Part shown: piece after piece, positions 40,261 through 49,447 of the stretch
Layout of the letters: each line of letters begins with the position of its first letter
Position numbering within the stretch: position 1 is the first letter of the stretch
Assembly (NCBI GenBank): GCA_964646885.1
Contig: CAZYFM010000003.1
Location: 1-64,000, forward strand
DNA length: 64,000 nucleotides
Reading direction: 5' to 3'
From: SZUA-430 sp964646885
Lineage (GTDB): Bacteria > Pseudomonadota > Alphaproteobacteria > Micropepsales > Micropepsaceae
The notes under the pieces: generated by a model
Told to the model about the DNA's origin: nothing
Seen by the model: the letters and a program-made list of their open reading frames with translations, nothing else
Databases searched by the model: none
Made by a program: the position numbers and the translations under genes

Positions 40261-42474
40261 GTGAAACTCTGGACACTGCTGCTCGTCATCTGCGCCATCG
40301 CGCTTGGCCCATCGGCTGAAGCGCGCGAAGTTCCACGCGTGATACTCGGCATCCACGACAGTCCGGTGAACGCGGCTGCGGACGCATCCTATCTTTACTC
40401 AATCGCGGAGATGCCCCTCAACCATCTCGGCCTGAAGCTGGAATACGCCAACATCCGCAATACGGCACCACGCCTCAAAGGGCGATCTGATTTGCGCGGT
40501 GTGCTGATCTGGCTGAGCGACGGCCGCAAGTTGCCATTTGAACGACTGCTCGCACTTGTAAAGGAAGCAACGGAACAGGACATCCCCGTTCTCCTTGTCG
40601 GAAGCCTTCCAAACGAAACGGACGACAGGGGTAAACTGATCTCCCTCGCGGACCAGAACCGGTTCCTGTCGTACCTCGACCTTCAGACCGAAGGAAAGTT
40701 CCTGCCCTACACCTTCGACCTGCGACTTCACACCAAGGTCTCGGACTATGTCGAGTTCGAGCGCAAGCTGCCCAACCCTCCCCCCGCCACCGAGTCCGTT
40801 TCACCGACATCACCGACAGCGCGCGTCCTCCTTTCCTATGAGCGCAAGGGCAGCGAAGGTGGCCTCATCCACCCTGTGCTGCTCACGCGGAAAGGGGGAT
40901 ACATCGCCGCCGGATTTTCGCACTACGAAAGCCGGAACGGTGCGTTCCTGCAGTGGTACATCAATCCGTTCCGCTTCTTCGCCGACGCGTTCCGCACGCA
41001 GGGCATGCCCGTTCCCGACACCACAACGGTGGCCGGCCGGAGGATTTTCTACAGCCACATCGACGGCGATGGCTGGGGCAACGTCTCCACCGCCGACAAG
41101 TATGATGGAAAGGGGCTTTACGCTTCCGAGGTCATCCTGCACGAAATCGTGGATGGTTTTCCCGACCTTCCGGTGACGGTGGCCCCCATCGCAGCAGACC
41201 TGGACCCGGCCTGGACCGGAACGATACGAAGCCAGCAGATCGCGCGCGCCCTGTTCCGGCGCCCGAACGTCGAGCCCGCGTCCCACACCTACACGCATCC
41301 TTTCGAATGGAGGTTCTTCGGGCCAGGCTACAAGCCCGAGAACGAACTCCCCTTCCTGCCGAAATACGCGAAGCACAGTCTGGCGCCGGGAATGAAGGCC
41401 AGGCCCCACGTGCACAAGTCAAAGCTCGCGCACAACTACGATGCCCCGCGCGCCTATGGCGACATCCCTTACTCGCTGAAACGCGAGATGGAAGGTTCTG
41501 CCGCCTACATCAACCTCTTCTGTCCGCCCGGCAAGAAGGTGCGATTGCTCCAATGGTCGGGTGACACCTCGCCGACCGAAGACGCCGTCGCTGCTGCCAT
41601 CCGTGCGGGCCTCCTCAATCTCAATGGTCGTGACACGCGTTTCGATGGAGATAATCCGTCCTACACCGCCGTGTCCCCATTGGGAAAGCGTTCAGGCCGC
41701 TTCATGCAGATCAGCGCGAGCCACGCGAACGAGAACGTTTACACCGACTTGTGGCAGGGAAGGTTCTTCGGCTTCCGCTACCTCGTCTCATCGCTGCAGA
41801 ACACGGAGAAGCCGCTGCGGGTCAAGCCCGTCAATATCTACTATCACATGTACTCCGGAGAGAAGCAGGCAAGCCTGAAGGCCCTCATCGATGTCATGAA
41901 GTTCACGTCGGGACTTGAACTCGCTCCCATCACCGCCACGGACTATGCCGCATTGGGACAGGGCTTCTACGCGATGAAGCTGGACGAACTGGCACCCTTG
42001 ACCTGGCGCATCCGGGACAGGGGCGCGCTGAACACCATCCGCTTTGACAATGCGCAGAACCTGTCCCTGGATCCGTCTGCGTCTGCAGGCGTTCTGGGCA
42101 GCCGGCGCGTCGGCAACATCCTCTATGTGGCGCTGGATCCGCAGGCAAAGACACCCGAAGTCGCCATGCGCAAGGGACCCGACCAGCCGGGCGCGCGTCC
42201 CTTGCTGTCGCATTCACGCTGGCAGGTGCGCGGGCTTGAGCAGGATGGACCGACCACGCGCTTCATGGCCCAGGGGTTCGGGCCCGGGGACATGACATGG
42301 ATCGTGCCGCAATCCGGCGGAAAGGAGCGATGGGAAATCAGATCCGGAAGTCACGTCGTCCAGTCGAGCCTGCCTGATGCCGACGGGCGCATTCGCTTCA
42401 TCCTGCCTCGCGGCGCCGAAGGCGGAACCACAATCACCATGACCAGATCGAAACTGAGGCCTGCCATCCTGTGA
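40261..42474 (+). CDS. pelA: PelA-like polysaccharide deacetylase, without the hydrolase domain
   Basis: A secreted protein of 737 residues (signal MKLWTLLLVICAIALGPSAEA). It matches the middle and C-terminal part of Pseudomonas PelA: the deacetylase block FYSHIDGDGWGNVSTADKYDGKG has Asp268 and Asp270, and ASHTYTHPFEW has His342 and His346. Their spacing is close to the metal-binding Asp and His residues of PelA. PelA deacetylates the GalNAc-rich Pel polymer in the periplasm. The roughly 240-residue N-terminal glycoside hydrolase (GH114-type) domain of Pseudomonas PelA is absent. The start is GTG. It overlaps the next gene by GTGA. Confidence 0.85.
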   Translation: MKLWTLLLVICAIALGPSAEAREVPRVILGIHDSPVNAAADASYLYSIAEMPLNHLGLKLEYANIRNTAPRLKGRSDLRGVLIWLSDGRKLPFERLLALVKEATEQDIPVLLVGSLPNETDDRGKLISLADQNRFLSYLDLQTEGKFLPYTFDLRLHTKVSDYVEFERKLPNPPPATESVSPTSPTARVLLSYERKGSEGGLIHPVLLTRKGGYIAAGFSHYESRNGAFLQWYINPFRFFADAFRTQGMPVPDTTTVAGRRIFYSHIDGDGWGNVSTADKYDGKGLYASEVILHEIVDGFPDLPVTVAPIAADLDPAWTGTIRSQQIARALFRRPNVEPASHTYTHPFEWRFFGPGYKPENELPFLPKYAKHSLAPGMKARPHVHKSKLAHNYDAPRAYGDIPYSLKREMEGSAAYINLFCPPGKKVRLLQWSGDTSPTEDAVAAAIRAGLLNLNGRDTRFDGDNPSYTAVSPLGKRSGRFMQISASHANENVYTDLWQGRFFGFRYLVSSLQNTEKPLRVKPVNIYYHMYSGEKQASLKALIDVMKFTSGLELAPITATDYAALGQGFYAMKLDELAPLTWRIRDRGALNTIRFDNAQNLSLDPSASAGVLGSRRVGNILYVALDPQAKTPEVAMRKGPDQPGARPLLSHSRWQVRGLEQDGPTTRFMAQGFGPGDMTWIVPQSGGKERWEIRSGSHVVQSSLPDADGRIRFILPRGAEGGTTITMTRSKLRPAIL

Positions 42475-45425
42475 CACGCTGGTTGATCCTCCTCCTCGTG
42501 CCGGCCGCAGCCCTCGCGCTGGGCGCAGCCCTCGTTCCCAGCAGCCTCGAGCAGGCTTTCATGTTCCTGCACGACCGGGACTACACGCGCGCCGCCGACA
42601 GTTTTTCTGACCGATGGAAGAATGGCGACCGCTCCCGCGAAGTGGCAAACGCTTTGGCCGAACTCCATGTTCGTGAGGGTGACCCCGCGAAGGCCGCAGA
42701 CATCCTCGTCGAGTACATATCGAAAAGCCCCGCAGACACGCACGCACTGGCGCGGCTCGCCGAGATTTTCCGGGATGACCAGCAGCGCAACAGGTACATC
42801 GCGACCCTCGAGCGACTTTGGGATCTCAAGAAAGAGCCCGGCATCCTTCACTCCCTGCAGAAGCTCTACGAGCAAGCCGGTCGCGAAGACGACCAGATCC
42901 GCACGCTCGAAACGCTCGTGAAGAAAAATGCGGCGGAACTGAACGACCTCATAACGCTCGCCGATCTCCTGTCGCCGCGCGAGCCGAAGCGCTCGCTCGA
43001 AATGCTCTTCAACGCCTTCCGCCGCTGGCCTAACGACATCACGGTCGATACCGCGCAGACCATGACAGTCCTCGCGACCGGCGAGGATCGGCCGGATCTC
43101 GTGAAATCCGTTGTCATCCCGTGGCTCGCCCGCAGGAAGTCATTCCGCGATGTGGAACCCATCGCGGTCTCGTTGACCGCCGAACGCCTCGACGGGCTTG
43201 CGATGGAAGCCGTCAAGGCGAGCGGCGCTTTCGAGGCCGGGGATCCCGAGACTGTGGTGCTCGCAGCACGCCTGGAATCGAGGTCCGGCCAGGCGGTCCA
43301 GGCCTTTGATCGCCTTCGGAAGCTGCGCGACGCCCGGCGCCTTCCCGCACGCGGCGACGACGTCTACATCGAAACAGCCCTGCTGTCCGGTCGGGCTGAC
43401 GAAGCCCTCACACATGTCCTCGAACGCGGGCCGGCCAACCTGCCATTCTGGTTGCAGTCCTGGTTCGTGGCAAAACTGAAGGAAGCCGGAAACGTCAGTG
43501 CGTTGCAGGCCCTTGCCGACAGGTATGACGGTGACCGGACGGCGCCAGCCCTTTTCATCCGCGCAAACGTACTGCTGGCCACGGGCAAAAAGCCGGAAGC
43601 CCTTGTGCTCGCATCGCAGGCAACCGCATTGGTTACGGACGTGCCTGCCGCCATCGCCGTTTCGGGCCTGCTCGCAGAGACAGGGGACACCGCCCGCGCA
43701 CGAACGCTCTTCCGCAAGTACGCCCCCGGCCCTGACAATGTCGCAATGGATGACCTTGCCCCGGCGACGACCATTGCGCTGGTCCTCAGGGACGCCGATC
43801 TTGCGCTTGCGATGGCGACAAGGCTGCGCGAGCAGCGGCCAGGCACAGTCTCGGACATCCTGTATGCGCGCGCGCTTGGCCTTGCAGGTCAAACGGACAA
43901 GGCACTGGCACTGCTCGACGACCTGGATGGCTGGTCCGAGACCAGGGAGATGGCGACCTTCGAAGTGCTGAGGAACGGTCACAGGATCAAGGAACTCCAG
44001 CGGCGCCTGCTTGAACGACTGGACAGTGGAGAAACGACACTGCAGCAGCGTACGGCCTATGTCTTCGAACTGAATGGGTTCAAGGCAATCGAGGCTGCCG
44101 TCCCGGAAGACGTCGCCGGCATCGTTCAGGACGATCTCGAAAACGACAAGTCACCCGGAACGGCCCGGCTCGCGCGGATTGAGTTCCTTGGCAAGATCGA
44201 CCCCGGCATGGCCCTTCCCTACGCGCTTGAGGCCGCGGAAGCGGATCCGGCGAACGCTGCCTACATCTATGTTCAGTTGGCACGCAAACTGGGTCGAAAG
44301 CAGGATCTCGGCGCGTTCATCGCATCAGCTTTGCCCAACATCCAAGAGCCTCGCCTGCGCGAGTCATTGCTGCACGAGTGGATTGCCGCCGGCGTGACGC
44401 GCGAAGCCCTGCCGTACATAAGGGAACTGGCCGACACGGGAGACCGCCAGTGGTTCTTTGCCTATGACGAAGCGTTGAGAAAGCTCGGAGCTTCAGCCGA
44501 ACGCGCAAACTTCCTCACAGCCTACGCGCGGCGGAACGATCTCGACCCGGAATTCAGGGGACAGCTCGCCAGCCAGATCCTCGAAGTGGCGGGAAAGAAA
44601 GCCGCACTGGACCTCTTCGTGCAGGAGGCTGAAGGCGCCGGCCCGCGCTCGAAGGAGGTGGAGCAGGTCCTGTTCCTCTGGGGGCCCCGCCCGCCGCGAG
44701 AGGGCATCGAATGGATTGTTCAAAGGGCGAGAACCGCCGCGCAACACGACAGGGCGGCCTGGCTGACGCGTCTGATCGAGGCGAATGCGGCAGACGAAGC
44801 CTTGCCCTTGGCCGCAGGGTGGCGCGCGGATGGCGATGAAAGTGTGACGCTGGCCCTCGCAACTTGCCTGGAACAGCTCAGGCGCAAGGCCGAACTGCAG
44901 GCGCTCCTGAGGACAGAGATCGCACGCAAGCTGTCGGCGACAGATGCCGCCAGGCTGGCAGAAACTGGCGAATCGCTGGGACTTCTGCCCGAAGCGCTTG
45001 CGCTTTACGAAGTGGCCGCGTCCAGGGACAGAAAATGGGCCCTCGCGGCGGGACGCGTAGCCCTCTATGCCGGCAAGCCCGCACGCGCTGCCGTCCTGCT
45101 CGGGGACGCGAGATCTTCCGCAACGCGAAGCACCGAAGCGACCTGCCTGCTGGCGGAGTCGTTCTACCAGGACAGGAAAAAATCCGAAGCGCTCCGGACT
45201 TATCCTGATTGCCTTGCGTTGCTGGCGAAATCGGGCGCGGAACGTCCACGGCACAAGCGCCTCGAGATGCTGGCGCTGGTACGGCTATCAAGGTTTGAAG
45301 AGGCCGAAACGCTCGTTGAAAAGAGCGCTGATAGCGACCTGAAGGCCGATTACGCCTCGCTGCTGCTCGACACCGGAAACATGGAGCGCGTCAGCCGCTT
45401 CATGGCTCAAAACAGCCAGCGTTAA
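42471..45425 (+). CDS. PelB-like TPR protein (periplasmic scaffold part)
   Basis: A 984-residue protein with an N-terminal membrane helix (WLILLLVPAAALALGAALVP) and then nothing but helical TPR-type repeats, for example FMFLHDRDYTRAADSFSDRW, ELHVREGDPAKAADILVEY, LARLAEIFRDD, and AEAGADALA-like units to the end. In Pseudomonas, PelB has a long TPR region and a C-terminal 16-strand barrel in one chain; here the chain ends after the TPR part. It would position PelA in the periplasm and guide the polymer. Start GTG overlaps the PelA stop; the barrel gene follows 56 bases later with its own signal peptide. Confidence 0.8.
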   Translation: MTRWLILLLVPAAALALGAALVPSSLEQAFMFLHDRDYTRAADSFSDRWKNGDRSREVANALAELHVREGDPAKAADILVEYISKSPADTHALARLAEIFRDDQQRNRYIATLERLWDLKKEPGILHSLQKLYEQAGREDDQIRTLETLVKKNAAELNDLITLADLLSPREPKRSLEMLFNAFRRWPNDITVDTAQTMTVLATGEDRPDLVKSVVIPWLARRKSFRDVEPIAVSLTAERLDGLAMEAVKASGAFEAGDPETVVLAARLESRSGQAVQAFDRLRKLRDARRLPARGDDVYIETALLSGRADEALTHVLERGPANLPFWLQSWFVAKLKEAGNVSALQALADRYDGDRTAPALFIRANVLLATGKKPEALVLASQATALVTDVPAAIAVSGLLAETGDTARARTLFRKYAPGPDNVAMDDLAPATTIALVLRDADLALAMATRLREQRPGTVSDILYARALGLAGQTDKALALLDDLDGWSETREMATFEVLRNGHRIKELQRRLLERLDSGETTLQQRTAYVFELNGFKAIEAAVPEDVAGIVQDDLENDKSPGTARLARIEFLGKIDPGMALPYALEAAEADPANAAYIYVQLARKLGRKQDLGAFIASALPNIQEPRLRESLLHEWIAAGVTREALPYIRELADTGDRQWFFAYDEALRKLGASAERANFLTAYARRNDLDPEFRGQLASQILEVAGKKAALDLFVQEAEGAGPRSKEVEQVLFLWGPRPPREGIEWIVQRARTAAQHDRAAWLTRLIEANAADEALPLAAGWRADGDESVTLALATCLEQLRRKAELQALLRTEIARKLSATDAARLAETGESLGLLPEALALYEVAASRDRKWALAAGRVALYAGKPARAAVLLGDARSSATRSTEATCLLAESFYQDRKKSEALRTYPDCLALLAKSGAERPRHKRLEMLALVRLSRFEEAETLVEKSADSDLKADYASLLLDTGNMERVSRFMAQNSQR

Positions 45426-45481
45426 CCCGGCATTAGGCACGAACAGGCTCTCTGTGCCTGTTGGTACTGAGGTGTCGGGTC

Positions 45482-47053
45482 ATGCAGCCCAATCTTGCGA
45501 CGTTGTTGGCACTGGGAGCGGGCGCGTGCGCGGCGTCCACGTCCGGCGCGGTCGCAGAAAACATCATCTCACCAGCCCGACAGACTGTTGCAGTAAAGGA
45601 AGACACTGGCGGCGCACAGCTGGCATTCCATGGCCTGACGGCATCCGGACTGACGCCGTCCGCTGACGGCATGGAAGTCTCGATCCGGTTCAATGAGCCG
45701 GTGGACGACAAGGTCGCACGCGAACTCAATCGCCTGGTGGCTTCTGTCGGAGACGCATCAACGGGTTACGACTCGATGCTCTTGCGCGTGCGCGCGCCAT
45801 CCAGCTTCGAACTCGTGGAAGAACCCGCCGGCTTTGCGCTCCTGATCACACCCAGGAAACCTGCGGCCGACAGTGCAAGGTTCACGGAACTGGAGATTCG
45901 CCGCAGAACCCTGTCCGGAGACACGACCGGCGCCCGCGAGTTGCTCATCCCGCTGCGCACGAGCCGTCCGGACGACCCGGCCCTTCTGCGCATGGAGGCC
46001 TCTGTCGACTATGCAGATCACAATTACTGGGCTGCCGCGGAGAAGTATGATCAGGCCCTGAAACTGTCCCCGGATGATCGCGCGGCCAGGCAGGGACTGG
46101 AAGGTGCGCTGAACCAGGTTGCCCCGCGCCTTGAAGCTGGCATCGAAACCCGCGAAATCGAAAAGGCCGACAGCCAGGTTCGCGGATGGCTCGCCGGCGA
46201 AACCCCGATCGCGCGCGGCCTGTCTCTGCGCGGACGGGTCGAGTACGTTGAACTCGAGGACAATGCGGTGCAGTCGGCAGACGGAGCACTTGAACCATTC
46301 TCCGGCACGAGAGTCATTGGCGAGATCGGCCTCTCCTATGATCTTGCCAATCGCTGGCTCGCCGCGATGAGCCTGCATGCATCCGAAGATGACCTCGGCG
46401 TCGGCGCGGCCATCGGATACCGCGACGCCACCTCGGCGGTCGAGATTTCGGCCGGATACAACCAGCCCACCTGGGATTACCCTGAAACCATCGTGGGGAA
46501 CGGCACCTTCGACTTCATGGCCATGACCGCGACACGGTCGTTCGAAGACACCTGGTTCCTGAACCTCGGGTTGGCACTCCGCAGATATGCACTCTACGGA
46601 CAGGACGAGGCAGCCATCACGTCATCCGTCGAAGCCGGACTGCGGTGGGCGCTGCCATTGGGCTCGCCAACCCGTGTTACGCTGGGCTACGGCTTCGATG
46701 CAGAGTACTCGCACGACGTCGCGCTGCTGGATGATGGCGGAGGCGGATTCTACGCCCTGCTGCCTGCAGGAGACCGGGTCATTCACACCGCCGACCTGCG
46801 CATCGCGGATCAACTCGCGGACACGATGTTTGCATCCGCATTCGCCGGCTACGCACGCGACAACGAAGGCACGGACGGACTGGTTGCTGGCGCAGAGCTG
46901 ACGTACACGCCCGTGCTGGATCTCCGGATATCCCTGAACGCCTATTACAGCGGGATTTCCGACAGGCTCGGCGAAAGCGGAGACTACTTCCACGCGGGCC
47001 TGACGGTGACACGGCTGTTCGCAACGGCAAGCGGAACCGAAGATGGCGAGTGA
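45482..47053 (+). CDS. PelB-like outer-membrane barrel (separate gene)
   Basis: A 523-residue exported protein: signal MQPNLATLLALGAGACAASTSGAVAEN. A short beta-rich part is followed by at least one TPR pair (VDYADHNYWAAAEKYDQALKLSPDDRAARQGLEGALNQ) and about 300 residues of amphipathic beta strands ending YFHAGLTVTRLFATASG. This is the export channel half of PelB. A TGAGGTG ribosome site stands seven bases before ATG 45482. The split from the TPR gene is real, with its own start, signal and site, rather than a frameshift. It overlaps pelD by 11 bases. Confidence 0.8.
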   Translation: MQPNLATLLALGAGACAASTSGAVAENIISPARQTVAVKEDTGGAQLAFHGLTASGLTPSADGMEVSIRFNEPVDDKVARELNRLVASVGDASTGYDSMLLRVRAPSSFELVEEPAGFALLITPRKPAADSARFTELEIRRRTLSGDTTGARELLIPLRTSRPDDPALLRMEASVDYADHNYWAAAEKYDQALKLSPDDRAARQGLEGALNQVAPRLEAGIETREIEKADSQVRGWLAGETPIARGLSLRGRVEYVELEDNAVQSADGALEPFSGTRVIGEIGLSYDLANRWLAAMSLHASEDDLGVGAAIGYRDATSAVEISAGYNQPTWDYPETIVGNGTFDFMAMTATRSFEDTWFLNLGLALRRYALYGQDEAAITSSVEAGLRWALPLGSPTRVTLGYGFDAEYSHDVALLDDGGGGFYALLPAGDRVIHTADLRIADQLADTMFASAFAGYARDNEGTDGLVAGAELTYTPVLDLRISLNAYYSGISDRLGESGDYFHAGLTVTRLFATASGTEDGE

Positions 47054-48404
47054 GCGTCAGCCGCCGGTAACAACTGTCATGGGCTTGCGGACGACTGCCG
47101 TCGTCGAGAGCGTCCTTCTGCTCGCGGCCATCGTGATCCTCGACCTGATTTCGGGCCCCGGCAATCGCTACTTTGACGTGTCACCACATCCATTCTGGAT
47201 TGTCATCCTGCTGGTGTCTGCACAGTATGGCGCACTTGAAGGCGTCGTGGCAGCGATACTCGCCTCTGCGGCCTTACTGATCGGCAACCTCCCCCCGCTC
47301 GGATTTGGCGAGGATCCATACGCGTACAGCGTGAACCTTGCCGTAAACCCGGCCATGTGGATGGCGGCCGCACTTGGCGTCGGCGAGCTGCGCAGCCAGG
47401 CAGACAGGCGCGCGCAGGAACTGGAGACGTCACTCTCGGAAGCGGCGGAACGGGAGGAACGGCTTATTTCGATGGCCGAGCGCCTGACGGCTGCGAACCG
47501 CGCGCTCGAGGAACGCGTGGCCGGACAACTGCGCACGGTCGCAACACTTTATGAGGCGTCGCGCGCAGTTGAGCAGCTGGGAACCGGAGACGTTCTCGTC
47601 GGCATTTCGGAACTCGTTCGCGCCGGCATCAACCCGAAGAAATTCTCGCTCTACCTGCTCAATGGCCAGCAGCTTGAATCGGTCATGAGTGAAGGATGGA
47701 TGCCGGAAGACAGGTTCACACGCGTGTTTCCCGCGCAGAGCGCGCTGTTCCGCGAAGTCATCGTGAACCGCCGCCTTCTGTGTGTGGCCTCGCGCGCAGA
47801 CCAGGCAGCGCTTGCGGGCGAAGGCATTCTGGCCGGGCCGATCTGTTCCGCGGAAACAGGCGAAACGCTCGGCATGCTCAAGATCGAGCGCATGGACGCC
47901 ATCGAGTTCAACATGACCACGGTGGAGAGTTTCCGCGTTATCTGCCAATGGATCGGAACGGCCTTCGCCCGGGCCCGCACATTCGAGAATGCTGCAAATC
48001 GCAGCCTGATCGGAACGGGATCCATTCTCGGTTCCTCCGCGGAGTATCCGCTCACGCAGTTCATGAAGGCACTCGCGCAGCGCGCCCGCTTCGACCTGGG
48101 CATCATCAACGTCGCCATCCACATGCCGGAGACGGCAAGCCCGGATCTGAAGGCACTTGTCATCCGCTCGGTTCGCCACACGCTGCAAAGTGTCATCCGG
48201 CAGACCGATATCGCCTGCGAGAGAGACCCGCGGGGCCTGGATTACCTGGTTCTGGCACCCTGCTGTCCTCCCGCTGAAGCGCGCAAGCTGGGGGACAAGC
48301 TCCGGAACGCACTCGCCGTTTCGATCCCCGAAAACGCCAACGCACGCATCAGCGTGGTCGCGTCCACGCCCGTCATCCAGGCCACGGCTGGAGCGATTGC
48401 ATGA
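47043..48404 (+). CDS. pelD: PelD-like c-di-GMP receptor
   Basis: An inner-membrane protein of 453 residues. The N-terminus has four helices in about the first 120 residues (VESVLLLAAIVILDLI, FWIVILLVSAQYGALEGVVAAILASAALL). A coiled coil leads to a GAF domain and a degenerate GGDEF domain. In the latter, the active GGDEF is lost (ERDPRGLDYLVLAP) but the inhibitory-site motif RQTD is kept (Arg386 to Asp389). PelD binds c-di-GMP through RxxD and activates the Pel synthase. This makes Pel output likely c-di-GMP-dependent here. Overlaps the barrel and pelE genes. Confidence 0.87.
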   Translation: MASERQPPVTTVMGLRTTAVVESVLLLAAIVILDLISGPGNRYFDVSPHPFWIVILLVSAQYGALEGVVAAILASAALLIGNLPPLGFGEDPYAYSVNLAVNPAMWMAAALGVGELRSQADRRAQELETSLSEAAEREERLISMAERLTAANRALEERVAGQLRTVATLYEASRAVEQLGTGDVLVGISELVRAGINPKKFSLYLLNGQQLESVMSEGWMPEDRFTRVFPAQSALFREVIVNRRLLCVASRADQAALAGEGILAGPICSAETGETLGMLKIERMDAIEFNMTTVESFRVICQWIGTAFARARTFENAANRSLIGTGSILGSSAEYPLTQFMKALAQRARFDLGIINVAIHMPETASPDLKALVIRSVRHTLQSVIRQTDIACERDPRGLDYLVLAPCCPPAEARKLGDKLRNALAVSIPENANARISVVASTPVIQATAGAIA

Positions 48405-49447
48405 CACCGCGCGAACCGCTTCATGCGGACATGATCGCAAGCCTGGCGCTCTTTGCGGTCGGCGGCCTCGTTCTGGCCTACGTCATTGCCGACCGACTTC
48501 CCCTCTCGGCCTACCTGCTGGCACATGTTGGATGTTCGGTATCTGCAATCCTGCTGGTCGCGCTGCAGGGACGCACACCCCGTCGCCAGTCGATCCTGCT
48601 CGCATTCGCAGCCACGAGCATGGGCCCTGCCGGATCGGCAGGCGTTTTCATCTGCACGATCTTCGAGATGTGCTTCCGTCCCTACGCCACGCCGTTCACC
48701 GCTTGGTTCGCCAGCATCTTTCCCGAGGACGAAGACAAGTCACGCCAGGGTTTCCTCGACCTGCTTCACACCAGCGAGGATCCGGTCACGACATCGCTTC
48801 GCATCTCCTCTTTCCGGGACACGATGGCCGCCGGTACCATTGAGCAGAAGCAGGCCCTGCTTGGCTTGATCGCGCGAAGATTCTCGCCCGCCTTTGCGCC
48901 GGCCCTGAAACAGGCACTGGCCGACCCCGTGCCGGCCGTACGTGTGCAGGCCGCCGCCGCTGCGGCGTCCATCGAAGGCCGGTTCGCCGAGAAGACGTTT
49001 GCACTTCAGGAGAAGGCGCGACGCGCGGGCGCCACGGCCCACGACCATCTCGCTCTGGCGCGCCATCTGATCGAATTCAGCGAAAGCGGCATTGCGGAGG
49101 CGCAACGGATCGAGGAAGCCCAGGCTGCAGCGCTTCGCGAACTCGACGCGGTGCTGAAGGCGGACCCCGGCAATGCCGAAGCACTGTCAGCCTCCGCATC
49201 GCTCCTTGTGCAGTCTCACCACCCGGCTGAAGCCCTGGACAGGATCAGGCGCTGCATGGAGAAACAGGGAGAGACACCAGCGCTCTGTGCGCTGCAGCTT
49301 CAGGCCATGATGGCTCTGGGCATGTACGACGACATTCGCACCATGGCGTCGAGATGGCATCGGGCAACACGGTCCGGAAGCCAGGAAGCGGCAAGGCTCA
49401 GGGCGGCGGCGCAGCTCTGGCAGAGGGGAGCCGCGCATGCGGTCTAG
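48401..49447 (+). CDS. pelE: PelE-like membrane protein
   Basis: A 348-residue protein with two to three N-terminal membrane helices (ALFAVGGLVLAYVIADRL; LSAYLLAHVGCSVSAILLVAL) and a cytoplasmic helical part with TPR-like units (ALRELDAVLKADPGNAEALSASASLLVQSHHPAEALDRI). PelE is part of the inner-membrane Pel synthase complex with PelD, PelF and PelG. The position between pelD (ATGA overlap) and pelF (11-base overlap) is as in Pseudomonas. Sequence similarity of this family is low, so the call leans on context and topology. Confidence 0.82.
   Translation: MTPREPLHADMIASLALFAVGGLVLAYVIADRLPLSAYLLAHVGCSVSAILLVALQGRTPRRQSILLAFAATSMGPAGSAGVFICTIFEMCFRPYATPFTAWFASIFPEDEDKSRQGFLDLLHTSEDPVTTSLRISSFRDTMAAGTIEQKQALLGLIARRFSPAFAPALKQALADPVPAVRVQAAAAAASIEGRFAEKTFALQEKARRAGATAHDHLALARHLIEFSESGIAEAQRIEEAQAAALRELDAVLKADPGNAEALSASASLLVQSHHPAEALDRIRRCMEKQGETPALCALQLQAMMALGMYDDIRTMASRWHRATRSGSQEAARLRAAAQLWQRGAAHAV

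Noticed and set aside
42471..47053. A frameshift splitting one pelB gene
   Set aside because: The downstream part has its own TGAGGTG ribosome site, ATG and signal peptide, and a 56-base gap; a frameshift would not create these.
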